Below are positions 23,294-30,992 of a stretch of DNA of 39,073 nt, piece by piece. Source of the stretch: a virus. The position numbers were made by a program, and so were the translations under genes. The stretch covers positions 1 to 39,073 of the IMG/VR virus record IMGVR_UViG_3300032895_000011, one strand, 5' to 3'. How positions within the stretch are numbered: position 1 is the stretch's first letter; every line of letters starts with the position of its first letter. The notes under the pieces were generated by a model. It saw only the letters and a list, made by a program, of their open reading frames with translations. It did no database searches and was not told the origin of the DNA.

Positions 23294-25152
23294 TTTGTCC
23301 ACCCGCTCGTATCGATCCCCAGCTCGTGCGCCTTCGCCAGTATCCGCCGGCGCGCCTCGGCGCGTTGCGCGTCGGACAGGCCCTTCGTGTTGTCCACCAT
23401 GTCCCACGCCAGTTGCACGTGGTGCGCATCGTGGATCGGCAGCTCGTGCAGCTCGGGCACTGCGAAATCCTCGGGGCGCAGTCGCCGGCGATCGGCTGCC
23501 GTCAGGTCCGACATCCGGGACACCTGCGCGGCTTGCAGCTCCTGCACCACGGCCGCCTGCCCGACCAGCTCGGCCAGCGCCATGCCGCGGGCCATCGCCT
23601 CGGCCAGTTCCTCGGGCCGCAGCTTCAGCGCGTGCAGGCGGTGCACCAGGTCGTGCATGTCGGCGGCGTGTTCGAATACCGCGCGCACCTGCGCGGTCAG
23701 CCCGTGCATCGCACCGGCGGCATCGCGCGCCAGGCGTTCGTTCAGCGCCGCCAGCACTGCATCGTCCGCGCCCGGCTGCTCAGCCAGCAGCGCGGCGAAC
23801 AGGCCCTTCCGCGGCGCGGTGGTGTCGTTCGGCAGTTCCACCTTGCCGGCCTGCGGCAGCGCTGGCACCTGTATGCGTTCCGTGATGCTGGCGGGCACGC
23901 CGCCCACCACCTCATCCTGCGCGTCCGGCTCATCAAGCTGCAGCAGCCCGCGGAGCTGCGACGCCTTCACCTTCAGCCCCATGCCGCCCAGATTGTGAAC
24001 CGCGTCCACTACATCCTTAACCGGCACCGTGTCGGGGCGGCCGATCGTCGCGACGGGATATTTCTTTTGCGGCCCGAAGCTGAACGCCACCATCGGCACG
24101 ATGATCTGCCGCGTCAGCGAGACACTCAGCAGCGCGGCATCGAACCGCTCCACGTCCTCTTCGACCTCGCGGTGCTCCTTGCCCACCGCATGGCCGCCGC
24201 TGATCGCTTCGGTGCCCGCCGTGCCGCCAAGCACCAGCTTGCTCACTTCGCGGTTCAGCCAGTCCGCGCGGCCGATATAAAGCTGGGCGCCGGCGGCGTT
24301 CTCCGCACCCTTGATAAATTCGATTTCCATGCTCTTGGGAACAATCGCGGCGATGTCGCCGGCGATGCTGGAAACCGCCCGCCACAGCGTGCGCTTGTCG
24401 CCGTCCGATGCCTCCGACCCGTACCGCCCCACGCGCATCGGCAGCCCGTATGCCTGCACGAACAGTGCCCAGTCCTTCAGCGTGTAGCTGGAATACATCC
24501 ACAGGAACGCGACCATGCGCGTCAGGCCGTTGCGCACCACGTTGCCGCTTTTGCTCGGATGCCGGTGCACCAGGAATTTGTGGGGCACCAGCTCCTCGAA
24601 GCCGTTCTCGCTGCGCAGCCAGATTGTGTTGCCGTCCTGCCAGCTCACTTCGAAGAACCGCTGCGGGCGATAGCAGAACTGCGCCGGCACCACGCGGCCT
24701 GGCGCGCTATCCCAGATGATTTCGTGGACGCTGTAGCCCTTCGCCACCGCGTCCAGCACGTGGAACATCGCCTGCTGCAGCACGTCCGTCTTCAGCCAGT
24801 CGCGCACCAGGTCGCCGTGCTTCTTCGCGCCGGGCACGCCTTCGGCATCGGCCACCGTGATCGGAAGCTGCGCCACCTGGCGCCGCCGCTTGCCCAGCAC
24901 GCTGGCATAGTGCGGGAACAGTTCCTCGATCTCTTCGGCGAGGATCATCCATTCCTGGGTGCTGCCGTTGTCGGCGGCCTTGATGAGAGCGCCCAGCCGC
25001 GCCGGGTCCATGCCGAACGCCAGGTGGCCTTGGAACGGCGGCCGGGCGTACTGGCCGCCGGTGGGGCTGATCTCCTCATCAAACTGCGCCGCAACCGCTT
25101 TCTGGATCGGCTTCAGGGTATAGGGATCGACCAGGCTGTAAACGTCAGGCAC
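23290..25152 (-). CDS. Portal protein, Mu gp29 (DUF935), C-terminally extended
   Basis: 620 residues, GTG start at 25152 overlapping the previous stop by 8 bases. Residues about 1-480 hold the DUF935 portal pattern (RRRQVAQLPITVADAEG, VLDAVAKGYSVHEIIWD, RYGSEASDGDKRTLWRAVSSIAGDIAAIVPKSMEIEFIKGAENAAGAQLYIGRADWLN). It forms the head vertex for packaging. Residues about 552-620 (FAVPELHELPIHDAHHVQLAWDMV...QRAEARRRILAKAHELGID) look like a separate small domain, seen on other phage head proteins, and lengthen the protein beyond the usual about 510. Confidence 0.92.
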   Translation of the reverse strand: MPDVYSLVDPYTLKPIQKAVAAQFDEEISPTGGQYARPPFQGHLAFGMDPARLGALIKAADNGSTQEWMILAEEIEELFPHYASVLGKRRRQVAQLPITVADAEGVPGAKKHGDLVRDWLKTDVLQQAMFHVLDAVAKGYSVHEIIWDSAPGRVVPAQFCYRPQRFFEVSWQDGNTIWLRSENGFEELVPHKFLVHRHPSKSGNVVRNGLTRMVAFLWMYSSYTLKDWALFVQAYGLPMRVGRYGSEASDGDKRTLWRAVSSIAGDIAAIVPKSMEIEFIKGAENAAGAQLYIGRADWLNREVSKLVLGGTAGTEAISGGHAVGKEHREVEEDVERFDAALLSVSLTRQIIVPMVAFSFGPQKKYPVATIGRPDTVPVKDVVDAVHNLGGMGLKVKASQLRGLLQLDEPDAQDEVVGGVPASITERIQVPALPQAGKVELPNDTTAPRKGLFAALLAEQPGADDAVLAALNERLARDAAGAMHGLTAQVRAVFEHAADMHDLVHRLHALKLRPEELAEAMARGMALAELVGQAAVVQELQAAQVSRMSDLTAADRRRLRPEDFAVPELHELPIHDAHHVQLAWDMVDNTKGLSDAQRAEARRRILAKAHELGIDTSGWTK

Positions 25153-25435
25153 CGGTCATCTCCATTTCTCGCACGATCGGATCGTCCGGGTTCAGCTTCG
25201 GCGCCACGCCGCGCGGCAGGTCGCGGCGGTATTTCCACAACAGCCGCTGCACCCAATGCCGATGCTCGGCGGTCAGCGTCTTCGGATCGCGGCGCGTCAG
25301 GCCGTCCACCAGCGCCGCGTCGGCCGGCGCCAGCGTGATGCCAAGCAGCGCCTTGATGCGCGTCACCATGACCGGCGCCATGGTGATGGCCATGCGCTCT
25401 TCGTCGTCGTCCTGCTCGGGTGCCTGCCAGGCCAT
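25145..25435 (-). CDS. Small helical hypothetical protein
   Basis: 96 residues. It contains MVTRIKALLGITLAPADAALVDGLTRRDPKTLTAEHRHWVQRLLWKYRRDLP, a basic helical segment. It begins right after the XRE gene stop (TAGATG) and overlaps the portal start by 8 bases. Position between terminase and portal and basic character fit a packaging-related accessory protein, but no family is recognised. Confidence 0.6.
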   Translation of the reverse strand: MAWQAPEQDDDEERMAITMAPVMVTRIKALLGITLAPADAALVDGLTRRDPKTLTAEHRHWVQRLLWKYRRDLPRGVAPKLNPDDPIVREMEMTGA

Positions 25436-25819
25436 CTAGCCGGGCGCCTTTGTCAGAACATTCCTGATCAACGTGGCTTTATTGGCGATCACTTCGAGCG
25501 CTTCGAGCGCTTTGCAGATGCCGCGCATGTCGAACAGCTCCCTAAGCCCCGCCGTCAGTTCGTCGGCGATCTGTTGTTTGACATAGCGAATAGCAGACGG
25601 ATCGCCCGTGATCAGCCATGCGATGTCTGTCTCCGGAAACTCGGAGGAAATGCCTAAAATGATGTCGATGTTGACCTTGTCGGCTCCCCTTTCGACGGCA
25701 CTTAGATAGCTCGGCGAGATCTTGAGCCGCGCCGCGAACCTGCGCTGTGAAAGCTTGCTGTGCCTGCGCACGGCGCAGACCCGCTTACCGATGCCGATAT
25801 GCTCCGGCTGAAGGCCCAT
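25436..25819 (-). CDS. XRE-type transcription regulator inside the packaging operon
   Basis: 127 residues. GGAGG lies 5 bases before ATG 25819, and the ATG forms TGATG with the terminase stop. Residues about 12-60 form a classical Cro/C1-like helix-turn-helix (RHSKLSQRRFAARLKISPSYLSAVERGADKVNIDIILGIS), continuing with a phage-repressor-like FPETDIAWLITGDPSA region. The C-terminus is a helical possible dimer domain (LREL FDMRGICKALEALEVIANKATLIR). Lower in G+C than terminase and portal. A regulator here is unexpected; it could act as a late-stage or superinfection repressor. Confidence 0.75.
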   Translation of the reverse strand: MGLQPEHIGIGKRVCAVRRHSKLSQRRFAARLKISPSYLSAVERGADKVNIDIILGISSEFPETDIAWLITGDPSAIRYVKQQIADELTAGLRELFDMRGICKALEALEVIANKATLIRNVLTKAPG

Positions 25820-27438
25820 CACCGCCTCCCCATGAACGCACCGCCGCGCAGCGGAGCAAGCAGCCCCCCGCGCGACGGCAGCGGGTTGTCTTCCTCAAAC
25901 GTGTCCGGCCTGTCGCGCCATCGGTGCTGATCGGCAGCCGCATCGCGGCGCCCCGCGGCCTCGTAGCCGTATTCCTCCGGCTCGGCCTGGCTCGCGTAGA
26001 AGTCGAGGAGCGCCGCTATCATGCCGTCGCCGTGCCGCGGCTCGCCGTCCACGCCTTCCACCTTCATGTCAGCGACTGTCGGATTGCCCCGCACCAGCAC
26101 GGCCACGCGATGATCGGCGATCACGTCATCGCCGGGCGGCAGCCGGAACGAGAGATCTTCCAGCGCCGCGCGGTACTCCGGGAACCACTCGCTATACCAT
26201 TGTGCGGTCGCTTTGATGCATTCGATCCGCTCGGCGCCAAACTTCTGCTGCGCCGCCTCTGCATGCGACTGCCCGTTGCCGCGCGCGTCCAGCGCACCGC
26301 GCTTGAATAAGGGCAGCATGTCCACCATCGCGAACAGGATATATTGCTGCACATCGAACGGGATGCGCCGCAGCTCGATTTGCAGCGCCGGCGACCAAAC
26401 GGCTGGGCGATCCTGCTGGCTCACCAGGATGACAGAAAGGTCGCCGTCGCGGCCGAAGTCCTGGCCAAACACGTGCCGCTTTTTCGGATCGAACGCAGCT
26501 AGCAGCGGCGCCAATTCCAGCTTCACCCATTGCTTGGTTTCCGCCAGCCGGTTGTCATCCAGGTACCAGCCTTCCGGCTTCGACCATTTCAGCACCGGGA
26601 CGCCAGCGATCTGGGCACGCTGCACCAGGGTTCGCGGGAAGTAGGCACCTGAACTCTTGCGCGGGATTACCTCGAGTTCTTCGTCCCGCGCCTCGGTCCG
26701 CGCGCCGTAGCTGCCGGTTATCTTGTCCAGCCACTTCTGCTTGCCTTCCGCGCTTGGCGTCCAGCCGCGCACCAGGCAGACACGCTCATACAGGCCGTTC
26801 TTGACCGCGAGAGAGAACGGGATGTGATGGATTTTATAGGCATAGAGGCCCTTGCGTGTGTCTTCGATCAGCGTGTTGAATGCATTGTCCTGGCCGTTAT
26901 GCGTGCTGATGACGCGGATCTTGCCGCCCCAGATCAGCAACGCATTCACTGCATCCAGCACTGCCGACACGTCCTGGTGGAACGCCGCCTCGTCAACCAC
27001 CACGATGCCTTGCAGCCCGCGGATGTTGGCTGGCCGGCTGGACAGCGCCACGATCTGGAAGCCCGAGGCAAACCGCACGCGATAGGCGGCGATATCCTTG
27101 CTGGTACCGTCCTCGCGCTCATCCTTGAACAAGAATTCTTCGATCTCTGCCAGCTCTTTCGCGACAATCTGAGCGAAGTGACCGACGTAGCGGATGAATT
27201 CGAGACCCTTTTCCTTCGTGTCGCCGATGTAGAAGACGTTGTCTCCGCCGGCGTCCCGTGCCGACGCCGCGACGATGGTATCGTCCAACGCCTCGGCATA
27301 GGTGATGCCGGTGCGCCGGCCCTTCTCGGCGATCTTCAGGTCCGACGTATCTTCCAGCCAGGCGCGCTGGTGCGCCATAAGGGTATCGAACTCGATATAG
27401 AAAGTGTCGGCCGGCGACCGAGCAGGCTGCTTATCCAT
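25819..27438 (-). CDS. Terminase large subunit, Mu gp28
   Basis: 539 residues from ATG 27438 (MDKQPARSPADTFYIEFDTL), overlapping the previous stop by 8 bases. The longer frame upstream is a shadow. The ATPase domain has KGRRTGITYA as Walker A-like (residues 39-48), GIVVVDEAAF as Walker B (145-153) and ISTHNG (178-182). The nuclease domain has Asp327 (FGQDFGRDGD) and Asp384 (ALDARGNG), as in headful terminases. Powers DNA packaging with the portal. Confidence 0.94.
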   Translation of the reverse strand: MDKQPARSPADTFYIEFDTLMAHQRAWLEDTSDLKIAEKGRRTGITYAEALDDTIVAASARDAGGDNVFYIGDTKEKGLEFIRYVGHFAQIVAKELAEIEEFLFKDEREDGTSKDIAAYRVRFASGFQIVALSSRPANIRGLQGIVVVDEAAFHQDVSAVLDAVNALLIWGGKIRVISTHNGQDNAFNTLIEDTRKGLYAYKIHHIPFSLAVKNGLYERVCLVRGWTPSAEGKQKWLDKITGSYGARTEARDEELEVIPRKSSGAYFPRTLVQRAQIAGVPVLKWSKPEGWYLDDNRLAETKQWVKLELAPLLAAFDPKKRHVFGQDFGRDGDLSVILVSQQDRPAVWSPALQIELRRIPFDVQQYILFAMVDMLPLFKRGALDARGNGQSHAEAAQQKFGAERIECIKATAQWYSEWFPEYRAALEDLSFRLPPGDDVIADHRVAVLVRGNPTVADMKVEGVDGEPRHGDGMIAALLDFYASQAEPEEYGYEAAGRRDAAADQHRWRDRPDTFEEDNPLPSRGGLLAPLRGGAFMGRR

Positions 27439-27910
27439 GCGCCACCGCCCCTTCGGCCGCCGCATCCAGTAGCCGCGCCACCCATCGCAAGATGTGATCA
27501 ACCGATCCCCCCGGCACGCCGTCCCACTCGCCGGGATAGTCAGGTCCCTCGCCGCGTTGATCGGTATGAAAGCTGACCTGGCCCGTCGGCAGATCGACAT
27601 AAAGCACGAACTTGTGGAACGGCTGCTGCGGATCTTCACCCCAGCCCCAGCCCAGCCCGCATTCCTCGGCGTGTTCGCCCAGGATCTTCGACAGGTTGCC
27701 TATCGACCATTGCTTCGTGTCGTAGGCGGCGGATTTATATCGCCGACCGCGATAGACCTTCGCACGCGAGCTTGTCTTTTGCGCGCGCAGCAGGTTCACC
27801 GCGACCTGGCCGGCCGGCCCGAGTTCCGCCAGCCGCGCATACAGCGCACGCGTGGCGTCGCCGTCGCTGCCTTCATAAACCCGCAGCACCTGCGCCAGCA
27901 TCTCACCCAT
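27431..27910 (-). CDS. Conserved hypothetical protein before terminase
   Basis: 159 residues. N-terminal helical part (LAQVLRVYEGSDGDATRALYARLAELGPAGQVAVNLLRAQKTS), then a Trp/Gly-rich passage (KSAAYDTKQWSIGNLSKILGEHAEECGLGWGWGEDP...HKFVLYVDLPTGQVSFHTDQRGEGPDYPGEWDG). The strongly patterned, low-redundancy sequence is clearly coding. It overlaps gp27 (8 bases) and terminase. Function unknown; nothing suggests an endolysin active site. Confidence 0.75.
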   Translation of the reverse strand: MGEMLAQVLRVYEGSDGDATRALYARLAELGPAGQVAVNLLRAQKTSSRAKVYRGRRYKSAAYDTKQWSIGNLSKILGEHAEECGLGWGWGEDPQQPFHKFVLYVDLPTGQVSFHTDQRGEGPDYPGEWDGVPGGSVDHILRWVARLLDAAAEGAVAHG

Positions 27911-28481
27911 GCGCCACCGCCCGCAGCCCCAGCACGTCCCGCCGGATTTGCGCCGCCCGCTCCGCGGACAGGCCAGCCTGACTGGCGCATGCCTCGGCCT
28001 TGTCCGCCGCCTCAGTCAGCGCTTCGGCCCGCGCCCGCTCAGCCGCACGCTTTTCCGCGGCGGCGATGAAGTCCTGGTTTGTCTTGCTGGCCCGCGTCAG
28101 GTCCGCGATGCCCTTGCACATCTTGCCGAAGCTGTCCGCATCGAGCGTCACGCCCCGCTCCAGCTTCATTACCATCTCTGTGAGCTGCCCCTGCATCAGC
28201 TCGACATTTAGTTGCGTGGCAGCGCTCCCCGGCGCGCCGTCGATATGCCGATTGAGCATTTCAGAGACCTGGCGTGTGAACCGCAGCCGCTCGCCGATTT
28301 CATCCATTTCCTTGATGTGGCGCCCCAGTGCGCTGCGGCTGACCCGCTCAAGAGCTTCGACGCCCTCCATTCCGCGCAGGTGCACCAGAATGTCATCGAT
28401 CGTGTGCCCCTTCTGACGCAACCGGCCGATCTCGGCCTGGACTTCCTCGGGCAGCCTATCGATGGAGGATTGCCGACCCAC
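27903..28481 (-). CDS. Mu gp27-like protein (DUF3486), probable small terminase
   Basis: 192 residues, GTG start at 28481. It opens GRQSSIDRLPEEVQAEIGRLRQKGHTIDDILVHLRG, the DUF3486 signature with a helix-turn-helix (DDILVHLRGMEG..LERVSRSALGRHIKEMDE). The C-terminal part is a charged helix. The family sits directly before the large terminase in Mu-like phages and is considered the DNA-recognition subunit. Confidence 0.88.
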   Translation of the reverse strand: MGRQSSIDRLPEEVQAEIGRLRQKGHTIDDILVHLRGMEGVEALERVSRSALGRHIKEMDEIGERLRFTRQVSEMLNRHIDGAPGSAATQLNVELMQGQLTEMVMKLERGVTLDADSFGKMCKGIADLTRASKTNQDFIAAAEKRAAERARAEALTEAADKAEACASQAGLSAERAAQIRRDVLGLRAVAHG

Positions 28482-28489
28482 GCCGCGCC

Positions 28490-28798
28490 TCAGTCCGGAT
28501 CAGGCCGGGCAACGCCCGGGTGATGGCTGCGGCCGTTCGCCACGTCGGCGCCGGCGCCGGTCAGCTTCGCCAGCCACAGCTTGCCGCGCGGCAGATCCAG
28601 CTCGTCTTTCTTCGCCAATCCATGCTCACACAGCCACGCAATATCGGCGCGCAGCAGGCCGCCGCTAACCGCGTGCCCCAGCGCCGTCATCACATGATGC
28701 AGCGCGCCTTCGTTCAAGCTGGATGCCGGCGCTTCATCGAGCGTGCGCAGGATCGCCAGCCGCCGGTCCTCGGCGATGATCTCCTGCATCGTGCTCAT
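28490..28798 (-). CDS. Mu gp26-like protein (VpaChn25_0724 family)
   Basis: 102 residues. SLNEGALHHVMTALGHAVSGGLLRADIAWLCEHGLAKKDEL is a winged-helix-like region, and the C-terminus AKLTGAGADVANGRSHHPGVARPDPD has the family's conserved ADVA-GR-H-PGV-RP ending. The start overlaps the previous stop as ATGA. Found upstream of the terminase genes in Mu-like phages; probably DNA- or terminase-associated. Confidence 0.85.
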   Translation of the reverse strand: MSTMQEIIAEDRRLAILRTLDEAPASSLNEGALHHVMTALGHAVSGGLLRADIAWLCEHGLAKKDELDLPRGKLWLAKLTGAGADVANGRSHHPGVARPDPD

Positions 28799-29130
28799 TT
28801 GTCTTTCTCCAGCATGCGCTGCAGCAACATGCCCATCGTGTGTTCAACGCGCTTCAGGCCCGCCTCCATGCCGCGTGCCGTTTCCTGCACCACGGCTACA
28901 CCCTTCTCGACGCCGCCCATCCGCCGCGTCAGGTCGCTCACGTCGTGTTCGTTCGGCAGCGCACCCAGCCGCTCACGCAACCCACTCACTGCGCGTTCCA
29001 ATGTCTCGTGCTGCGCCCGCGTCACGAAAGCGGCCTTCAGCATGTGCCGCACCACGGCCACCGCACCGCCTCCGACGATCACCGAACTGGCAAGGATCCC
29101 GGCGCCAGCCTGCCATGCGTCGATCATCAT
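28795..29130 (-). CDS. Mu gp25-like membrane protein (DUF2730)
   Basis: 111 residues. One N-terminal membrane segment (residues about 8-30: GAGILASSVIVGGGAVAVVRHML), followed by a coiled-coil-like chain (LERAVSGLRERLGALPNEHDVSDLTRRMGGVEKGVAVVQETARGMEAGLKRVEHTMGMLLQR). This topology and position match DUF2730. A role near lysis or the envelope is possible. Overlaps both neighbours (TGATG and ATGA). Confidence 0.85.
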   Translation of the reverse strand: MMIDAWQAGAGILASSVIVGGGAVAVVRHMLKAAFVTRAQHETLERAVSGLRERLGALPNEHDVSDLTRRMGGVEKGVAVVQETARGMEAGLKRVEHTMGMLLQRMLEKDK

Positions 29131-29351
29131 CAGCGGCCCATCCCTTGCTCAAGTTTCTCTTGGCACTCGACGCAGGTGCAGCAGTCCCCCCCCTTGAACA
29201 GGTCGCGGCGCGCCTTCGGGATTTCCTCGCCGCACATCATGCACCACCCATCACCCGAAGCCGGGCGCGACGCCGCCGCGGAACGAAACGCGCGGAGCGC
29301 GAAGGTCATCTCGCGCTCCGCCCGTTCGACAACGACATCGGCATCATCCAT
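29130..29351 (-). CDS. TraR/DksA-like C4 zinc finger protein
   Basis: 73 residues, the length of F-plasmid TraR. The N-terminus carries acidic Asp residues (MDDADVV) like the TraR segment that enters the RNA polymerase secondary channel. The C-terminus has CMMCGEEIPKARRDLF and CTCVEC, giving Cys37, Cys40, Cys60 and Cys63 as the zinc ligands, with two extra cysteines at 57-58. Ribosome site GAGG, 5 bases before ATG 29351. It may alter host promoter choice (family knowledge); for this gene it is inference. Confidence 0.8.
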   Translation of the reverse strand: MDDADVVVERAEREMTFALRAFRSAAASRPASGDGWCMMCGEEIPKARRDLFKGGDCCTCVECQEKLEQGMGR

Positions 29352-29358
29352 AGGGACC

Positions 29359-29544
29359 TCAGTTCGGCGCCGCGGCGGTGCAGGCTTGCGGCTTTGCGGG
29401 CAGCAGCGACTTCACTGCCCGCGCCGCGGCGTCGAAGGCGCCGATATCCTGCCCCACGGCGCCGGCTGCCGTGCCGCCCGCCAGCAGCATGGGCGTCGTG
29501 CAACCGGACAGCAGCGGCAGCGCCAGGATCGCCGCGCGGATCAT
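29359..29544 (-). CDS. Small lipoprotein, lysis-module candidate
   Basis: 61 residues: MIRAAILALPLLSGC gives a signal sequence with a lipobox (LSGC, Cys15), then a short Ala-rich chain ending KPQACTAAAPN. It starts by ATGA overlap with the upstream membrane protein gene. Size and topology recall small outer-membrane spanin lipoproteins (Rz1 type), but it lacks the usual proline richness, so this is not a firm call. Confidence 0.65.
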   Translation of the reverse strand: MIRAAILALPLLSGCTTPMLLAGGTAAGAVGQDIGAFDAAARAVKSLLPAKPQACTAAAPN

Positions 29545-30245
29545 GTCGCCGGCGGCAGCGTGGTGGGCGTGGTCACCACCGGCACCGATGTGGCCGCCGT
29601 CGTCGCCGGCAGCGCGGTGGGTGTGGTGCCGGCAGGACAGGCCGCGGCCACGTCGGCGGCGATCTGGTTCGTCACGGATACCGGCGCGCCGGCCGAGTTC
29701 GCCACCGCGACCAAGGTCCCTGCGACAATCTGCCCGGTCGTGGTGTTGAGCTGCGCGCAGATCAGCGCGCCGTCCGCCACAAGCTGTGCCGCCGTCTTGT
29801 TCTGGCTGGCCGCAGCCGAGGCGAGCGTGACGCCCGCGCTGACAAGGCTGGCCTGCTGCTGCGAGGAAAGACTGCATGCGGCGATCCCGCAGCCGGCAAA
29901 CAACAGCAGGCCCACGGCTGCGAGTTTCGCGATCGACCCGCTGCCCTCCGCCGGTACCGGAACTGCGGCCGGCGCAGGCGCTGCCGCGGGCACCACCGCG
30001 CCATGCTGCAGCCCGGTGCGATAAGCGGTGACCAGCGCCTCGATATCGGTCGTTGCGTTCTGTCCCGCGGTCTTCAGCGCGGTGTTCTCCGGCCACAGCA
30101 GCCCGATCACGCCGGCCACCAGAAGCGGCGTCGCCGACGTCCAGTCCATCTGGCCGCCGGCAACAGCCAGCAGCGTCGGCCCCAGGACCATCGCGCCATG
30201 GCCGGTGGTCACCTGGCCGAGCCAGTCGTGCAGTTTCAGGTTCAT
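29541..30245 (-). CDS. Membrane protein, holin-like with lipoprotein-like second half
   Basis: 234 residues from ATG 30245, with GGGGA as ribosome site. Hydrophobic segments: about residues 17-52 (two short helices, GAMVLGPTLLAVAGG and TPLLVAGVIGLLW) and 107-122 (KLAAVGLLLFAGCGIAACSL). The second half looks like a separate secreted lipoprotein joined by an Ala/Pro linker (residues 83-100); FAGC at 116-119 resembles a lipobox. The C-terminus is Ala/Thr-rich (TTPTTLPPAT). First gene of the late region after the Mor-like gene, where Mu has lys. Holin-like function is a guess. Confidence 0.65.
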   Translation of the reverse strand: MNLKLHDWLGQVTTGHGAMVLGPTLLAVAGGQMDWTSATPLLVAGVIGLLWPENTALKTAGQNATTDIEALVTAYRTGLQHGAVVPAAAPAPAAVPVPAEGSGSIAKLAAVGLLLFAGCGIAACSLSSQQQASLVSAGVTLASAAASQNKTAAQLVADGALICAQLNTTTGQIVAGTLVAVANSAGAPVSVTNQIAADVAAACPAGTTPTALPATTAATSVPVVTTPTTLPPAT

Positions 30246-30255
30246 CGCTTCCCCG

Positions 30256-30282
30256 TTCGGTGTGTGAGCATTCGGTGTGTGA
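30256..30282 (-). promoter_or_regulatory. Tandem 12-bp repeat before the late operon
   Basis: TTCGGTGTGTGA occurs at 30256-30267 and 30271-30282, 15 bp apart (minus strand: TCACACACCGAA twice). It lies 11 bp upstream of the first late gene and just downstream of the Mor-like gene. Direct repeats at this spot suggest an activator-binding element for a Mu lys-type promoter. Confidence 0.5.
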
Positions 30283-30285
30283 ATG

Positions 30286-30310
30286 CCCGCGTGCCGGACG
30301 GCAGCGCGGG
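30286..30310 (-). terminator. Hairpin between Mor-like gene and late operon
   Basis: CCCGCG TGCC (GGAC) GGCA G CGCGGG forms a 10-bp stem with one bulged G, loop at 30296-30299. It sits between the Mor-like stop (30367) and the tandem repeat. No U tract follows, so termination may be partial. Confidence 0.4.
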
Positions 30311-30366
30311 CGAAACAGACGCAGCCTGCGCGCGCGCGCATCGCGGCTGCGGCGCACCCGCGTGCG

Positions 30367-30747
30367 TCAGACCGCAAGATTGAACTGAAGGTCGTTCGGC
30401 TGCCGGGACCGCCCGGCCAGGAACCGCCGCACCGAATACTCGGCGAGCTTCACGCGCCGGGCGATTTCCACATTCGACATGCCGCGCGCCGCATAGACCT
30501 GCATGCGCCACTGTTTTGCCAGCGGCAGCGCGACCTTGTCGCCGCCATAATAGCGGATCAGCGTGGCGGTGGCATCCTTGCCGATCAGTGCCTCAAGCCG
30601 CTCGTGCACCGTCCTGTGGTTGCCCGCTAGGCCGTTCGGAACCCAGAATCGCGTGCCGCCATATTCTTCGATCAGCAGCAGCGCGGCATCCAGGCCGATC
30701 CATTCGACCAGGTCGGAAACGCTGGCCGGGGGCGGCGGCAGCTTCAT
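30367..30747 (-). CDS. mor: Mor/C-type late or middle transcription activator
   Basis: 126 residues from ATG 30747, in ATGA overlap with the gene before it. LVEWIGLDAALLLIEEYGGTRFWVPNG and ALIGKDATATLIRYYGGDKVALPLAKQWRMQVYAARGMSNVEIARRVKLAEYSVRRFL carry the Mor-family dimer domain and helix-turn-helix (about residues 79-111). In Mu, Mor turns on C and C turns on late promoters. Only one such gene is visible here, so it may do both jobs. The HTH lies next to the tandem repeat and hairpin. Confidence 0.88.
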   Translation of the reverse strand: MKLPPPPASVSDLVEWIGLDAALLLIEEYGGTRFWVPNGLAGNHRTVHERLEALIGKDATATLIRYYGGDKVALPLAKQWRMQVYAARGMSNVEIARRVKLAEYSVRRFLAGRSRQPNDLQFNLAV

Positions 30748-30992
30748 CGCACCAGGCGCGGCTGCTGAAGCGTCACCGTCTGCCGCACCGTGAAGCTGCA
30801 ATCGCCGTCGGTTTTCGTCCAGGTCAAGCGCAGCGTCAGGCGCCCGTTATTCAATCCCTTCGGCGCTCGCACGGGCTTCAGCGTGAACCCTTCGCGCTTC
30901 AGCACGTTCGACACAGGCTCGATGGTCAGCGCCGCGATCAGCTCCGCCACCGCTGCACCGTTGATGCGCTGTCCGCGGCAGGTGATGATCAT
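30744..30992 (-). CDS. Small early hypothetical protein
   Basis: 82 residues (MIITCRGQRINGAAVAELIAALTIEPVSNVLKREGFTLKPV...). The C-terminal half is rich in beta strands and basic residues (GRLTLRLTWTKTDGDCSFTVRQTVTL). It overlaps the Mor-like gene (ATGA) and the preceding gene (ATGA). No family recognised. Confidence 0.6.
   Translation of the reverse strand: MIITCRGQRINGAAVAELIAALTIEPVSNVLKREGFTLKPVRAPKGLNNGRLTLRLTWTKTDGDCSFTVRQTVTLQQPRLVR

Noticed and set aside
23326-25338. 670-codon plus-strand frame
   Set aside because: Antisense of the portal gene; no recognisable domains.
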